Notes: generated from the sequence alone by a model not told the origin. Shown: positions 9,705 to 19,024, counted from the stretch's first letter. The stretch: DNA of 64,000 nt from CAVPTL01 sp963729195 (GCA_963729195.1 CAVSNF010000025.1:62001-126000); one strand, 5' to 3'. Program-made: numbers and translations.

Positions 9705-10395
9705 GACCGGCTCTCGTACGACTGTTCGGGCCGAACGGCGACCCGAGCGTGGCTGCACGATCGAGCACAGCGCGGACCTCGGCGTCGCTGGTCGGGGAGA
9801 AGTCCTCATACCACAATCCCACGGCCCCGAGTTCATCCGGGGTGAGGGTGCAAACCACCTCATCCGCCACCGCGCGTAGCCCTTCGCACGTAGCCGCCGG
9901 AGCGACCGGGATCGCGACGATCACCCGCTTCGGATTGTGGTGGCGGACCGCTTCAACGGCGGCACGCATGGTCGAGCCGGTCGCCAGCCCATCGTCGACC
10001 AGAATCACGGTCTTGCCGTCGAGTTTCGGTGGGACGCGTGATCCGTCATAGGCGGCTTCGCGTCGGCGCAGCTCACGCATCTCCGCAGCGACCGCGCGCT
10101 CGAGCTGGGCTTTGCCGACCCCGAGTTCGCGTACGAGCCGCTCGTTCAGAATCAACGTCCCGTCACCGGCGATCGCGCCCATCGCCAGCTCCTCGTGCCC
10201 GGGCACCCCCACTTTGCGGACGACGAACACCGAAAGCGGCGCGTTCAGAGTGCTTGCCACCGCAAACGCCACGGGTACACCACCCCGAGGCAGGCCGAGT
10301 ACAACCACGTCGTCTCCCGTCACCGATTTCTGGAGCTGGTGCGCGAGCATCCGCCCGGCATCGGTGCGGTCACGGAAGCGGAGAGCGTTGAGCAT
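9691..10395 (-). CDS. Phosphoribosyltransferase-domain protein (Rv0571c N-terminal type)
   Basis: The ATG at 10395 lies one base after the stop of the CBS gene, so the two are translationally coupled. The protein has a PRTase fold: VVVLGLPRGGVPVAF near residue 30 and the PRPP-binding loop VILVDDGLATGSTMRAA, with the acidic pair and the Gly-Thr loop intact. The C-terminus includes a conserved segment LGAVGLWYEDFSPTSDAEV, typical of this subfamily. The substrate base is unknown. Homologues in mycobacteria belong to the hypoxia-induced DosR set. The reading frame ends at 9691 in a segment that overlaps the hydrolase frame. Confidence 0.9.
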   Translation of the reverse strand: MLNALRFRDRTDAGRMLAHQLQKSVTGDDVVVLGLPRGGVPVAFAVASTLNAPLSVFVVRKVGVPGHEELAMGAIAGDGTLILNERLVRELGVGKAQLERAVAAEMRELRRREAAYDGSRVPPKLDGKTVILVDDGLATGSTMRAAVEAVRHHNPKRVIVAIPVAPAATCEGLRAVADEVVCTLTPDELGAVGLWYEDFSPTSDAEVRAVLDRAATLGSPFGPNSRTRAGRDSG

Positions 10396-10396
10396 C

Positions 10397-10814
10397 TCAG
10401 GCAATCGCCGGCCGTGCGCTGATGGCACTCACCATCTCCCCGACCGAAATTGGGTCTGTCTCGCGGGCAATGTCGCCCTGCGTGATCATGCCGACCACGC
10501 GTCCCGCGCGGCAGACCGGCAGTCGCCGCACCTGGTGTTGGCACATCAGTTCCTCGGCGTCCTCGATTGTCGTATCGGGCTCGACCGTGAACACCCGCGG
10601 CGTCATCACCTCGTCGACCCGTGTGTGACGTGCATGCTCGGCGAGATGCCGAACAACGAGATCGCGATCGGTGACCATGCCCACAACCTGCCCGTCGGCA
10701 CACACAGGCAGCGCTCCCACGTCATAGCGTGCTCATCATGCGTGCGGCCGAATCGATCGACGTGGACTGCTCAACAGCGTGTACCTCCCTGCTCATGACG
10801 TCTTGGACTGTCAT
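10397..10814 (-). CDS. CBS-domain pair protein, Hrp1-like (frame-broken)
   Basis: About 138 residues forming two CBS motifs and nothing else, as in mycobacterial hypoxic response protein 1. It starts MTVQDVMSREVHAVEQ at 10814. The frame breaks near 10725, where ...MMSTL should continue DVGALPVCADGQVVGMVTDRD. The second motif is DEVMTPRVFTVEPDTTIED to RLPVCRAGRVVGMITQGD. CBS pairs bind adenosine nucleotides and report energy state. Removing one base restores the whole protein. Its stop is followed after one base by the ATG of the phosphoribosyltransferase gene, so the two are co-expressed. A UspA gene lies upstream on the same strand. Confidence 0.85.
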
Positions 10815-10913
10815 CTCTGACCCCCCTATCTCGAGTGCAGATCAAGCATCGCGCCGGGGATTGCCTGTCGCATCCGTAGGTACACCGAAACGTCTATCGG
10901 GGCTGCCCCCCAT

Positions 10914-11309
10914 CTATGAGGTCTCGTGTTCTGGCACGATCACGACCGGACATGGCGTCGAGTGCAGAATGTCCTGACTGGTGCTGCCGAGGAAGGCACC
11001 GGAAAGTGGTGTGCGACCGCGGCTTCCCATGACGATCAGTTGAGCATCTCGCTCACGTGCGGTCTCGGCGATCAGCTCAGCCTCGTCACCGACGAGCGTC
11101 GGGCCGATCACGGTCGAAACGTCGAGTCCCTCGGCTTGCAGCTTGGCTTGAAGCTCGGCGAGCGTCTGTTCCATACTCGGCTCGATCGCGTGCACACGCG
11201 CGTGCGTGAGGACCAACTCAGCGTCTCGATCTCTCGCCAAGCTGACCGCCAACTCGAGCACGTGCTCTGATGTGGTGGTTTCTCCCAGTGCGACAACGAT
11301 GGGATTCAC
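10914..11309 (-). CDS. Universal stress protein, UspA family
   Basis: 131 residues, one Usp domain. It starts with GTG at 11309 behind AAGGAGG. It shows the first strand NPIVVALGE, the second strand AELVLTHARVH, and the nucleotide-binding segment IVMGSRGRTPLSGAFLGSTSQDILHSTPCPVVIV. This fits the ATP-binding pattern G-2x-G-9x-G(S/T). Usp proteins bind ATP and help survival in growth arrest or low oxygen. It is first in a minus-strand string with the CBS, PRTase and hydrolase genes, with a 99-base gap to the CBS start. Confidence 0.95.
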   Translation of the reverse strand: MNPIVVALGETTTSEHVLELAVSLARDRDAELVLTHARVHAIEPSMEQTLAELQAKLQAEGLDVSTVIGPTLVGDEAELIAETARERDAQLIVMGSRGRTPLSGAFLGSTSQDILHSTPCPVVIVPEHETS

Positions 11310-11425
11310 GAGTGCCTCCTTCGAGATGGAACGAATCGTCTCGCGACCGGGGAGCAGCCGGCATCAGGGAAGTCCACACGCGCACATGCGGACAACTACC
11401 TGTCCGAGCAGAGGTCGGCCTGGGA

Positions 11426-11851
11426 TCAGCGGGCCGGTACCACCAACACCGGGCACGGCGCAATCTGCAGCAGCCGCTGCGTGACCGACCCCAGCGCCAG
11501 GCCGGTGACCGGTCCCAGCCCGCGGCCCGTGATCACAATCACATCGGCTTCGAGTTCAGCCGCCGCATCGGCAATCGCCTGAGCCGCGCCCCGGCTTCGA
11601 GCCCTCCGGATCTGCAGATGCACGTCGTAGCCCTCGTCCGCGAGTCCCTGCACCTGGGCGTGCAAGCCGCGCAAGATCTCGTCCTCGTTGATCAGCACAG
11701 GCAAGCCGGCGGATCCTCCACCGACGAGATGCTCGCGCACATGCACAATCTCGATTCGGACGTGCGAGTCCTGAGCCAACTTCAGCGCGAGATCGATCCC
11801 AAGCTGTGCCCGCCGAGACCCGTCCGTGCCGACAATCAGCCGCGAGAACAT
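11426..11851 (-). CDS. Universal stress protein, UspA family
   Basis: 141 residues, one Usp domain starting MFSRLIVGTDGSRRAQ. The strand IEIVHVREHLVGGG and the nucleotide loop ITGRGLGPVTGLALGSVTQRLL are present; the pattern G-2x-G-9x-G(S) is kept, so ATP binding is likely. This copy is closer to the general UspA type than the flanking two, which share the RVSTI/VSTVI segment and end VIVPEH or LIVPEH. The ATG at 11851 sits almost on a GGGAG, an unusually short spacing. It lies 14 bases downstream of the small hypothetical gene on the same strand. Confidence 0.95.
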   Translation of the reverse strand: MFSRLIVGTDGSRRAQLGIDLALKLAQDSHVRIEIVHVREHLVGGGSAGLPVLINEDEILRGLHAQVQGLADEGYDVHLQIRRARSRGAAQAIADAAAELEADVIVITGRGLGPVTGLALGSVTQRLLQIAPCPVLVVPAR

Positions 11852-11866
11852 CTCCCGACCCGGCCG

Positions 11867-12076
11867 TTAGGCCGGTTGTGTTTCTCCGATGTCAGTGATC
11901 TGCCCGGCCGGAGTCACTCGCTGTCCGTGGCTCGTGCCCATCACCGTCACGTACACGTCGGCGGCCGTGTGCAAGCCCTCACCGGAGAGCTGCCGGACAA
12001 GCACGTTCCCGTGCTCTGCTGCGATGCCGGCCAGCGCTTCGAGTTGGCGAGTGGTCAGTTCGATCCCGTCAGCCAT
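11867..12076 (-). CDS. Small hypothetical protein of the stress island
   Basis: 69 residues starting MADGIELTTRQLEALAGIA, which looks like a helical segment, and then VLVRQLSGEGLHTAADVYVTVMG with two predicted strands. No family is recognised. It lies 14 bases before a UspA gene on the same strand and diverges from the P-type ATPase gene across about 160 bases, so it is probably co-expressed with the UspA gene. The frame extends further upstream, but the longer version is Arg/Pro-rich and runs into the ATPase coding sequence, so I use the ATG at 12076. Confidence 0.6.
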   Translation of the reverse strand: MADGIELTTRQLEALAGIAAEHGNVLVRQLSGEGLHTAADVYVTVMGTSHGQRVTPAGQITDIGETQPA

Positions 12077-12239
12077 ATCCGTGATTCTCGTGTGGCTGGG
12101 AGCAGTCCGAATCCGGGTGAACGCGGTGTCTGTGCGAGGTCGCTTGAGTAGTTGCCCCTGATAAACGGTCGGTGGGCCGGCGGATGCCGCTCGGCGCCGC
12201 GCGTGTTTCGATGCCGACAATGGACACGGTTGCGCACCG

Positions 12240-14973
12240 ATGAGCCAAGCACGGTTGGAGGATCGCGGTGGTGATGTCCAGTCCGCCGACCCGACCGAGC
12301 CCATCGATCGGCTTCTGCGCGACCTCCGGACATCGGGGACGGGTTTGGGCTCGCGGGAAGCAGGTCGGCGCCTGCTCCAGTACGGCCCCAACGAGCTGCA
12401 GCGCCGCGGGGGCCGCAAGTGGCCCGGAGAGATCGCTCATCAGCTGACTCACCCGCTCGCCTTGCTTCTGTGGGCGGCCGCGGTGCTGGCGGAGATTGCC
12501 GGTATCCGGGCGGTGGCGATTGCAATCGTTGTGGTCATCCTCCTCAACGCGGCGTTCGCATTTCTGCAAGAGCAGCAGGCCGAACGTGCGGTGGAGGCAC
12601 TGTCAGAGTTCCTGCCAGATCGCTCGAAGGTACTCAGAGACAGCCGCGAGCAGTTGATCGACGCGCGCGAACTCGTGCCGGGCGATGTGATCGTGCTCGA
12701 GGAGGGAGATCGCGTTTCGGCCGACTCGCGGTTGATCGCGGGGTCGCTCGAAGTGAATATGTCAGCGCTCACGGGGGAGTCGGCGCTGGCCCATCGAACG
12801 TCGGCCGCGTTCGCTGTGGACGTCCCGTTGCTTCAGGCCACGGAACTCGTGTTCAGCGGAACGACGTGCACCTCCGGTGAGGCGCGCGCCGTGGTGTTCG
12901 CGACAGGGATGCAGAGCGAACTGGGAAGAATCGCCGCGCTGTCGGAGCGGGTCACCCAGCAGCAGAGCCCCCTCGACGAGCAAGTCCGCAGGGTCGCGTG
13001 GCTGATCGCCGCGATCGCGGTGTTGCTCGGCATCGCCTTCATCCCGTTGGCAAGCTTTGGTGCAGGCCTCTCGTTGTCGAACTCGGTGGTGTTCGCGATC
13101 GGGCTGCTCGTCGGCAACGTGCCGGAGGGGCTGCTTCCGGTGATCACGCTCGCACTTGCGGTCGGGGTCCGGGAACTCGCCCGCCAGGGTGCGTTGGTCA
13201 AGCGCCTGAGCGCCGTCGAGACGCTGGGATCCACGGACGTGATCTGCACGGACAAGACCGGCACACTCACCGAGAACCGGATGCGGGCACAGACGTTGTG
13301 GACAGCGGCAGGCGAGAGCTCTGCGCCGGATCTGGCAATGGCCGCCTCCATGGCGGCATGCACCACCGCGCGAGTGGACGATTCGGAGGCGATCGGCGAC
13401 CCGACCGAGATCGCGCTGCTTGAGGCTGCCCGTGACGTCGGCCTCGATGTCTCAGCCGATGCGCGCGACCACGACCGTTTGGCGATCTTTCATTTCGACC
13501 CTGGGCTCAAACGGATGACCACCATCTGCCGGAGAGACGGGGAGCGCTGGGTGGACACCAAAGGCGCACCGGAGTCGATTCTGCCGCTGTGCACATCGAT
13601 CTGGCGGGCCGATGGCGCCGTCGCGCTGGATGAGGCTACCCGGGCAACGATCTCTGGCCGTGTGGATTCGTTCGCCGAGGACGCGCTGCGCGTTCTGGCG
13701 ATCGCCACCCGGCGACTTCCAGCAGGGACAGATCTCCCGCAGGGCCGTGAAGCTGCCGAGTCCGACCTGTGCTTTCTCGGCCTGATCGCGATGGCGGACC
13801 CTCCCCGGGCAGAAGTCGCCGATGCGGTCGCCAGGTGCCATGAGGCCGGAATCAGAATCATCATCGTGACCGGAGACCATGGCTTGACAGCCGAAGCCGT
13901 CGCCCGCAGCGTCGGGATCACCGGGCCGGATCCGCGAGTCGTCACGGGTGAGGAGCTGGCCACGCTGGACGACCCCGCTCTCGAAGACGTGCTCGAGGGA
14001 CAACCGCGAGGTGATCTTTGCCCGCAGCTCGCCCGAGGCGAAGTTGCGGATCAGCGACGCGCTTCGTGCGCACGGCCACGTGGTCGCGATGACGGGGGAC
14101 GGCGTGAACGATGCTCCTGCGCTGCGGGCCGCGGATATCGGCGTGGCGATGGGGCGCAGTGGAACCGATGTGGCGCGCGAGGCCGCGACCATGATCCTCA
14201 CGGACGACAACTTCGCCAGCATCGTCGCCGCGGTCGAGGCGGGTCGTCGGGTATTCGACAACATCCGCAAGTTCATGGTGTACATCTTCGCCCACACCAC
14301 GCCGGAGGTCGTACCGTTCCTCGTTTTCGCCCTCAGCGGAGGGGCGATCCCGCTGCCGTTGACAGTCATGCAGCTGCTTGCGTTTGATGTGGGCACCGAA
14401 ACGCTTCCGGCGCTTGCGCTCGGCCGGGAACCAGCGGAACGCGGCCTGATGGGCCGCCCGCCTCACCCTCGGGGAGAAGGCGTGGTGACCACACCGATGC
14501 TCGCGCGTGCGTGGCTGTTTCTGGGCGCGATCAGCGCCGCTCTGGCGATGTCAGGGTACTTCTTCGTGCTGATCAGAGCAGGCTGGAGCGCCGGCGACCC
14601 CGTGGGCGTCGGAGAGCCGTTGCACCATTCGTACCTGCAGGCGACCACGATGACCTTCGCCGGGATGGTCGCCGGTCAGATCGGGACGGCGTTTGCGGCG
14701 CGCACCGAGCGCGCCTCACTGCGGTCGACGGGGGTCTTTACCAACCGGCTGCTGCTCTGGGGAATCGCCTTCGAAGTCGCCCTGGCCGCGCTCTTCATCT
14801 ACACACCGCTGTTCCAAGACATTCTTGGAACAGCCTCGCTTCCGCCGGTGGATCTGGCCTTCCTGGTGCCGTTCCCGTTCGTGGTCTGGGGTGCGGACGA
14901 GCTTCGGCGATACCTCATTCGGCGCCATGCGAGAGGTGCCGACTCGGTCACCCAACCGGCGGCTCACTCGTAG
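12240..14973 (+). CDS. P-type cation-transporting ATPase, type II, CtpF-like (frame-broken)
   Basis: About 910 residues. The N-terminal cation ATPase domain leads to a first helix pair near residue 75. The actuator loop has TGES near residue 178. M4 has NVPEGLLPV, followed by the phosphorylation motif DKTGTLT (Asp near residue 338), the nucleotide domain (DTKGAPE), then TGDGVNDAP and the M6 motif FDVGTETLPALALG, which is closer to type IIC/IIA pumps. The frame breaks near 13998; dropping one G joins VLE to DNREVIFARSSPEAKLR. It should pump a cation, perhaps Ca2+ or Na+/K+, out of the cell using ATP. Its last 26 bases overlap the end of the convergent PfkB gene. Confidence 0.9.
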
Positions 14974-15922
14974 GCTCGGATGCACCCACGCGCTGCAGTC
15001 GCGAGTAGAGCCGCCACACGTCGCCGGCCTGAGCGACCTCCGAGCCGCTTTGCATGACGGCTGCTGCTCCGCCGGCGAGCCCGAGCCTCACGAGCTGCTG
15101 GGTGTCCATCCCGCGTGACGCCGCGGTCACCATCGCACCGACCATGCTGTCGCCGGCTCCAACGCGGCTGATGATTGGGACAACCGGTGAACGCAGGTGC
15201 TCGCCGCTGAGGTCACGAGCGGTCGCGTAGGCACCTGCCGGCCCCAGCGAAAGCACAACGATCTCGGCTGAGCCGAGCTGAACCAGTTGATCGGCGGCTT
15301 CCACCAGGGCCGCCTCGTCGCTGTCGCCGATGCCGCTGAGTTCAGCCAACTCGATCACGTTTGGCTTGATCATCCAAACCCCGGCCTCCAACGCGAGGCG
15401 CAAGGGCTCCCCCGACGCATCGAGGGCGAGCCGCCCGCCACAGCCGCGCACCCGCTCGGCCAGCTGTGCGTAGAAGTCTGCGGGTACACCCGGCGGAAGG
15501 CTCCCACTGGCTACGACGTAGCCGTTGCCCGCGACAGCGGCGGCCTCGAGGCACACCTGCCACTCCCCCCGCGACAGCTCCGGCCCGGGCATGACGAAAT
15601 GAAAGTGACGCTTCCCGGCCAGTTCAACCACCACGATGTTTTCGCGCGTCTCGCCGGCGACCGCTATTGACCGCCCCGGGAGTCCTTCCTCGCGGAGCAG
15701 GGTCTCGAGCAGCCGCCCCGTCGGTCCGCCGCAGGTATGAATCGCGGTGACGTCTGACCCGAGACGCGCGATCACCCGAGCCACGTTCAGCCCGCCACCC
15801 CCGGCTCGCCGCTCCGGGCGTCCGCACCGCAGCTTGATGTCGGCCCGGACGTACTCAACGCTCGAACTCATGTCCACCGCGGGGTTCATGGTCAACGTGA
15901 CGATCACGGGAGGCTCCGGCAT
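14948..15922 (-). CDS. PfkB-family hexose-phosphate kinase (1-phosphofructokinase / Pfk-2 type)
   Basis: 324 residues from the ATG at 15922; a TTG at 15943 is possible but less likely. The N-terminal pattern VTLTMNPAVDMSS is typical of the 1-phosphofructokinase/tagatose-6-phosphate kinase branch. GGGGLNVARVIARLG matches the first PfkB signature and SRVGAGDSMVGAM the second, with the catalytic Asp in GAGD. It would phosphorylate a sugar phosphate using ATP. It is last in a minus-strand group flavodoxin-GerW-UspA-PfkB. A PfkB next to a Usp gene is also seen in the mycobacterial dormancy regulon (Rv2028c-Rv2029c). Confidence 0.93.
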   Translation of the reverse strand: MPEPPVIVTLTMNPAVDMSSSVEYVRADIKLRCGRPERRAGGGGLNVARVIARLGSDVTAIHTCGGPTGRLLETLLREEGLPGRSIAVAGETRENIVVVELAGKRHFHFVMPGPELSRGEWQVCLEAAAVAGNGYVVASGSLPPGVPADFYAQLAERVRGCGGRLALDASGEPLRLALEAGVWMIKPNVIELAELSGIGDSDEAALVEAADQLVQLGSAEIVVLSLGPAGAYATARDLSGEHLRSPVVPIISRVGAGDSMVGAMVTAASRGMDTQQLVRLGLAGGAAAVMQSGSEVAQAGDVWRLYSRLQRVGASEPTSEPPVG

Positions 15923-15951
15923 GGTGACTGGATCAACTCGCAAGGCTGGAG

Positions 15952-16392
15952 CTAGGCCGGCACGTCGGTGGCGGAATCGTGATTTGCAGCTTGCGTCGTG
16001 TGGGGATTGATGTGCTCTGGGACGATCAGCGCTGGGCAGGGGGTCTCGTGCAGGATGCGCTGGCTGATGCTGCCCAGAACCAGGCCGCTGATCGGAGTTC
16101 GGCCGCGGCTACCCATCACGATCAGGTCGGCACCGAGGTCGCGCGCGACCTCAGCGATCATGACCGCTTCTTCGCCCAAGAAGCTTTCCTTGACAATCGT
16201 CGAGACGCGCAGGCCCCGCTGCCCCAACTGCGCTTCCAACTCGGCCAGTCGCTGGTCGATTTCCCGGATGATCCCGTGATTGCGAGCGTAGGTCAGTACG
16301 AGCTCGGCGTTGCGATACCGCGCAAGGTCAACTGCCACGTCGAGCGCCCGCTCGGACGCGGGGCTTCCGTCTATCGCAACAACGATGATCAC
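15952..16392 (-). CDS. Universal stress protein, UspA family
   Basis: 146 residues from the GTG at 16392, chosen because GGGAGGA precedes it and because it overlaps the stop of the GerW-like gene in a GTGA. One Usp domain: VIIVVAIDGSPASERA, strand AELVLTYARNHG, segment LRVSTIVKESFLGEE, and the nucleotide loop VMGSRGRTPISGLVLGSISQRIL, which keeps the ATP pattern. A short Asn/His/Thr-rich tail follows. It is closely related to the UspA at 10914-11309. It is translationally coupled to the gene before it. Confidence 0.95.
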   Translation of the reverse strand: MIIVVAIDGSPASERALDVAVDLARYRNAELVLTYARNHGIIREIDQRLAELEAQLGQRGLRVSTIVKESFLGEEAVMIAEVARDLGADLIVMGSRGRTPISGLVLGSISQRILHETPCPALIVPEHINPHTTQAANHDSATDVPA

Positions 16393-16881
16393 CGTGGACT
16401 TCCTCCCCAAGCGCGCCGAGAATGATGTCGTTTCCAGCGTCGTCGCGACATCGGGGAGTTGCGTAGCCCGTGAGGCTGTGCGGGTGTGACGGTCCACACC
16501 GCAGCGAGGGTGCCGACGATCGCCATTCCGGCGATGATCACAATGCTGGAGGTACTGAGTGGTCGCCGGAAACGGGTGGAGCCGTCGGCGTGGATCTCGA
16601 TGTAGCCGGCCGGCGAGACGATCGCCCCGCCTCCGCCGCCCGATCCGGGTGCGCCCCGCCTGTTCCTGCGAGCATCACCGCCGCCAACTCCAAAACGAGC
16701 CTTGGCCACCGGGATCACCGTGACGTCTCCACGCTCGATCGGATCGCCGAAGGCCATGGCCGCCGTGACGCTCGCTCCGATCCGCTCGGCGAGGCCCTTG
16801 ACCGTCGATTCCCCAGCGAACGTGATCGACTCGATCCTCTTGCGGTTCGGAGGCTGTTTGGGTCGTGGTCGAAGCTTCCAT
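16389..16881 (-). CDS. GerW/YtfJ family spore-protein homologue (frame-broken)
   Basis: About 160 residues from the ATG at 16881, which follows AAAGGAGG. The N-terminal part, MEASTTTQ, is followed by a break near 16830. Dropping one base gives ITFAGESTVKGLAERIGASVT, then MAFGDPIERGDVTVIPVAKARFGVGGG, the family core. A glycine-rich stretch, IVSPAGYIEIHADGSTRF and a late hydrophobic helix (SSIVIIAGMAIVGTLAAVW) close it. YtfJ/GerW is known from Bacillus spores, but homologues occur in non-sporulating actinobacteria with unknown role. It sits 17 bases after the flavodoxin gene and overlaps the UspA start by four bases. Confidence 0.8.
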
Positions 16882-16898
16882 CTCGATCCTCCTTTGAG

Positions 16899-17432
16899 TT
16901 ACACACCCTGCCCGGTCTTTGGTGACACGAGGCGGCCCAGTTCGGTGCCCCAGGCTCGAGCCCGGTCGAGTTCCCCGTCGGCCAGCGGCCCCTCCCCGTC
17001 GTCCACAAAGAAGCTCGCAGTCGCTGCCACGGTGTACCCCCGGTGTCGCAGACGGCGAGCGATTCCACGCGCCGCTGAGCCGGTGAGATGCGGTGATCGA
17101 TCCAGCCGCGTATCGAACGCTGCCGCCTGACCAGAAGCCGTCTCCAGCGAGTGCAGCCACGCTCGAAGCCCGGGCCCCTCGGTCGCCGAGGGTTCCACAG
17201 AAGCGTGGCCGTCCTCCTTCGCCGCACTCGCCGACATCTTGCGGCTCATACCGCTGCTGAGGCCATGCATATGCGTAGGCCCACCAACCACGAGCAGGTC
17301 AACATCCGCCGGCAGAGATCCCACATCGTGCACTGACCGCACGTCAGCTTCGCTGCCGATTCCCTCAGCGATCGCCTCTGCAACGGCGTGCGTATTCCCG
17401 TACATCGACTCGTACACCACAAGTACCGACAT
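16899..17432 (-). CDS. Flavodoxin family protein
   Basis: 177 residues from the ATG at 17432 behind GGGAGGG. The FMN phosphate loop is seen in VLVVYESMYGNTHAVAEAIAEG, and the second flavin loop region in LLVVGGPTHMHGLS. The C-terminal half (AARGIARRLRHRGYTVAA, ASFFVDDGEGPLADGELDRAR) fits the family. It should carry electrons or reduce quinones. It is first in the operon with the GerW, UspA and PfkB genes, so a role in redox balance during stress is a reasonable inference. Confidence 0.93.
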   Translation of the reverse strand: MSVLVVYESMYGNTHAVAEAIAEGIGSEADVRSVHDVGSLPADVDLLVVGGPTHMHGLSSGMSRKMSASAAKEDGHASVEPSATEGPGLRAWLHSLETASGQAAAFDTRLDRSPHLTGSAARGIARRLRHRGYTVAATASFFVDDGEGPLADGELDRARAWGTELGRLVSPKTGQGV

Positions 17433-17602
17433 GCTCCAGCCCTCCCGTGAGATGTCCACAGTCGGGATCCTGGTCGCTCCAGACCAGCTGCGCGTCGGCG
17501 AGTACGCGGATACACGGCACGGCTAACCCACACGTGTGGGCGGTGACAAACGCGGGCGCCACGCGCAAGGGGCGAAATCCAAAGTGAGGGGGCGGGAAGT
17601 AC

Positions 17603-17839
17603 TCAGGCGAGCCGATTCGACGGAGTTCCCGTCGACGCCTTGCCAATCTCCGGCGCGGCCCTGAGTTCTTCGAAGAGTTGCTCGATCTCAGTGGTTGGCC
17701 TCGAGGTGACCAGGAGCCGCACTTCGTGCCTGTGCCAGGTGCAAAGGGCGGCGAGGCGCGGTACCTGGTCGGAGGAGGCTACGTAGCCAACTTGGGTGGT
17801 GCCGGGTCGATCGCACTTGGGCCACATGCAGATCACCAT
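17603..17839 (-). CDS. Small hypothetical protein with a Cys/His cluster
   Basis: 78 residues from the ATG at 17839. The N-terminal part has a C-x4-C pair (CMWPKC) and later a C-x2-H (LCTWHRHE), which could bind a metal ion such as zinc. The C-terminal half is a helix (TEIEQLFEELRAAPEIG). No known family is recognised. Codon use looks coding, but the open frame continues upstream without a clear start, so the exact N-terminus is uncertain. It lies downstream of the second TadG-like gene on the same strand. Confidence 0.5.
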   Translation of the reverse strand: MVICMWPKCDRPGTTQVGYVASSDQVPRLAALCTWHRHEVRLLVTSRPTTEIEQLFEELRAAPEIGKASTGTPSNRLA

Positions 17840-17908
17840 CTGGCCGCGGGATCGTGATCGACTGTTCGCCCGATCCTCATCTCCTTGGTGCGGAGCTGCC
17901 ATCCGATC

Positions 17909-18882
17909 TCACTGGGTGAGGGAGACGGAGTTGGCGTAGTCGGTGATGTACCCGCCAGGTGGTGCGTTGGAGGGGTTGTTGGAGTCATACCCGGTGAAGG
18001 TGCCGTCGATTATCTTGCCGCCGTTACCGGAACACGAGCTTGGCCCGGTGCCGCCGGAGCAGCCGGAGATCGAGAAGTAGACGAAGGCCACGATGGTGGC
18101 TTGGGCGTTGGTGCCGTTGCCGAACGGATCCTGCACGACCGGAACCACGACCGTGACCGGCCATGACATGTTGACCCATGGCGTTTGGCTGAGGTTCACA
18201 CCCGGTTGCGGACCGTTGCCGGTCTTGGATTTTGTAATGCACGAGCCGACTTCAAGGGTGCCGGTTTGGATTGTGCCGTGCATGATGCCGTCGAGCTGAG
18301 CTTCGCCTGAGCCGGCGGTGGGGTAGGTGCAGGCGGTGCCGGCGGTCACGCCCGGCGGCGGGGAGCTGGATCGCTCCGGCATTTGACGACGATGTCCCGC
18401 AGGCGCCGCCGTAGATCGAGGCCGGAGCACCGACCTGGACGCACTCGGCTGCGACCGCGAATGGCACCACGCCGTCGGTGATGGAGTGGATGCTCTGAAT
18501 GGTCGCAACCGCGGTAGCCGCGACATGGACGGTGTCGAAGCCAAAGATTTTGGCAAAGTACGTGGGCGCGTCGTAGTCCACCGTGACCTTCACCGAGTCT
18601 CCCGGCGCCATATCGGTGACCAGCGAGTAGTTCGCCGTTTCGCCGGGCTTGGCGTTCTTACCAAAGTACGTGGCGGCGGCGTTCGACCATTGACCGGTGG
18701 GGATCTGGCTGGCTCCAGCCAGTGCCGAAGCATCTGCGACAGATTGGGCCTGGGCTTTGTCCTGATACCACGCGCCGACATCAATCGCAAGAGCGCACAT
18801 TCCGAGCACAGACGAACATAAACAGACAGATCATTGGAAGCGTTTGACCCGACTCTCGGTGATGTTTCGCGTAGTTCACCAC
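17909..18882 (-). CDS. TadG-like pilus-assembly / surface protein 2 (frame-broken)
   Basis: About 320 residues. The true N-terminus is hidden: from a GTG near 18882 one reads HRESGQTLPMICLFMFV, the TadE/G start with its GQT motif and membrane helix. One extra T near 18815 then shifts the frame to VLGMCALAIDVGAWYQDKAQAQSVADASALAGASQIPTG. This matches the first TadG-like protein (VVDGGNWLVNRRELQNAADAAALAGASQIPSG). A second break near 18370 leads to GVTAGTACTYPT. The C-terminal half ends with paired cysteines and a strand-rich tail (DYANSVSLTQ) that resembles the end of the other copy. It is probably a membrane-anchored surface protein. Confidence 0.75.
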
Positions 18883-18982
18883 TCGAGTATCCGAGAGATA
18901 TCAAACGGGTCGCAAGCCCCGCAATATGTAAAGTTATTTTAATCTGCACGAGCGCAACCGACCTAACCAAAAGAACAAACTA

Positions 18983-19024
18983 CAGCACAGCAACGCGAGC
19001 CTTCCGGAAAGCATTGCTGTGCTG
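18983..19024 (-). terminator. Terminator of the repetitive secreted-protein gene
   Basis: An 11-bp perfect inverted repeat (CAGCACAGCAA with TTGCTGTGCTG) encloses 20 bases. On the minus strand it lies 27 bases past the stop at 19051, and the 3' arm is followed by TAGTTTGTTCTTTTGG. The stem can be extended outward with imperfect pairs (CCTAAGAAG with CTTTTGGTTAGG). The surrounding 18.83-19.05 kb is notably AT-richer than its flanks. Confidence 0.65.

Noticed and set aside
12077..12525. Minus-strand frames over the start of the P-type ATPase
   Set aside because: They lie in the wrong frame of a clear ATPase and show shadow composition (Arg/Pro-rich).
10815..17602. DosR box (GGGACT-AGTCCC type) in the stress island
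   Set aside because: I looked through the promoter gaps and saw only partial matches such as GGGAAGTCC, not a palindrome of the right form.
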